In this document: positions 19,218 through 20,000 of the stretch, piece by piece | How positions within the stretch are numbered: the stretch's first letter is position 1 | How the letters are laid out: each line of letters begins with the position of its first letter | NCBI GenBank assembly: GCA_031835245.1 | Contig: JAVKOQ010000170.1 | Span: 37,501-57,500 of the forward strand | DNA: 20,000 bases | Direction of reading: 5' to 3' | Source: Balamuthia mandrillaris | Lineage: Eukaryota > Discosea > Longamoebia > Balamuthiidae | Made by a program: the position numbers and the translations under genes | The notes under the pieces: generated by a model | Database searches by the model: none | Told to the model about the DNA's origin: nothing | The model's input: the letters and a program-made list of their open reading frames with translations, nothing else

Positions 19218-19652
19218 GTGCAGAGAGAAAGGATTGACAAGGAGCGAAGGTGGGTGGGTTTGGGAGTCACTATGGCGGCCCTGCGTGTGAGGAAGGAAAT
19301 TCCGCACGTGCTGCGAGTTCATAGCATGGTTCCTACCAGCTGCACTAGTAGCCCTGGTCAGGTGATCATTTTTCTCTTGTTGGAGTTAAAAAAGAGGGAG
19401 CAGAGGGAGAAGGAAGAGCGGCAAAAAAACGGTGCACAGAGCTGCCACAAACCAGCTGTGACCAGTTGCGTGTCTTCTTTTCTTCCAGGCTGCTGCTCTC
19501 AAGGTGGGTTTGAGGATGGGAAAGGTTTGTCCTGCGGAGCAAAGGGACGGTTGAGGGAGAGAGCTGAGAGGCAAACACTGTTTTTGTCTTTCTTGGCTGT
19601 CGAAAAACCCTGGGCCAGACCGAAGCTCGCCAAGGCAGGCTTTGTCTTCTGA
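19218..19652 (+). CDS. Possible gene, unrecognised (open 144 codons)
   Basis: An open frame in the GC-richer right end. The ATG at 19,272 (CACTATGG context) starting MAALRVRKEIPHVLRVHSMV looks a more natural start than the one at 19,218. A donor-like CCTG/GTCAGG (intron from 19,357) and acceptor TCTTCCAG (to 19,488) bound a 132-nt segment that is a multiple of three, so both spliced and unspliced forms stay in frame. The C-terminal part is Cys-, Gly- and Arg-rich. No family recognised, and the opposite strand is also partly open, so this is tentative. Confidence 0.3.
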   Translation: MQRERIDKERRWVGLGVTMAALRVRKEIPHVLRVHSMVPTSCTSSPGQVIIFLLLELKKREQREKEERQKNGAQSCHKPAVTSCVSSFLPGCCSQGGFEDGKGLSCGAKGRLRERAERQTLFLSFLAVEKPWARPKLAKAGFVF

Positions 19653-20000
19653 GTCCTTGTGACGCAAGATGCAAGGATGGGAAGAGAAAGGGTTTTGAGA
19701 TGCGGCGCTTTTCAAGAGCAAGGTTTCTCGGACCTGAACGCTTGCTTTGCCCGCTGCTTCAACACATCTCTTCTTTTGGGTGGTGATCTTAAGCGATCTC
19801 CGCTGGGAGAGGGAGTGAAGGGCAGCGTGGTAAGGGTAGCAAAGAAAGACACCCCAGTAAGAGGGGAGTTTGTATGTGATGTGCTCTGCACAAAAACAGA
19901 TCATACACAAACCAACCGCAAGTACGCTGGTCTCTAGGTCTCTTATTGTTGTTCCGCAGCTCCTACCTCAGGGAAGGAGTAACGGAGAGCAGCGGTGAGA
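19653..20000. other. GC-richer right end, unassigned
   Basis: About 350 nt. A 92-codon + frame (19,659-19,937) and an overlapping - frame exist, neither with recognisable motifs. Any gene here may continue beyond the window. Confidence 0.4.

Overview
The window comes from a nuclear genome of a eukaryote that I cannot place to lineage. It has spliceosomal GT-AG introns, one exact TACTAAC branch-point box, a eukaryotic tRNA gene with a T-run terminator, and a chromodomain-bearing Ty3/gypsy relic. Intron-rich, tightly packed genes (gaps of about 95 to 405 bp) lie beside an AT-rich, repeat-filled block. A protist or early-branching opisthokont or amoebozoan would fit, but this is inference.

Region 1 (1-11,344) is gene-dense. 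A complete MED14 (Mediator tail/scaffold subunit) runs on the + strand from 52 to 6801. I resolved 25 exons whose phases all agree and which sum to 4188 nt (1395 residues). Next, on +, is a three-exon unrecognised coiled-coil protein (7207-8675). It converges tail to tail with UTP11, a small-subunit processome protein, on the - strand (8771-9735, three exons). Upstream of UTP11 on the same strand is a renalase-like FAD amine-oxidoreductase (9887-11,184, two exons). A tRNA-Phe(GAA) gene (11,272-11,344) closes this half. Introns carry CT-rich tracts on the coding strand. The most striking is a perfect 27-copy heptamer array inside MED14 intron 6.

Region 2 (about 11,345-19,000) is AT-rich and mostly repeats. 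A broken Ty3/gypsy chromovirus lies on the - strand (LTR at 11,740-11,944; recognisable gag, RT-RNase H, integrase and chromodomain remnants up to about 14,620). Two further LTR copies lie outside it: one incomplete copy inserted into a 33-bp minisatellite (about 15,716-16,140) and one inverted full-length copy at 16,842-17,046. A short MITE-like element with perfect inverted repeats is at 18,367-18,527. Small open stretches at 14,560-15,207, 16,288-16,536 and around 17,120 may be remnants of unrecognised genes.

Region 3 (about 19,050-20,000) returns to GC-richer sequence. One open frame with a possible in-frame intron is present but not recognised.

The genes are housekeeping functions (transcription, ribosome assembly, redox metabolism, translation) with no sign of an operon-like pathway. 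I see no clear new biological system. The best leads are a possible duplicated alternative last exon of MED14, an 81-nt UTP11 intron open in frame, the heptamer array, and the tRNA-flanked retroelement block.
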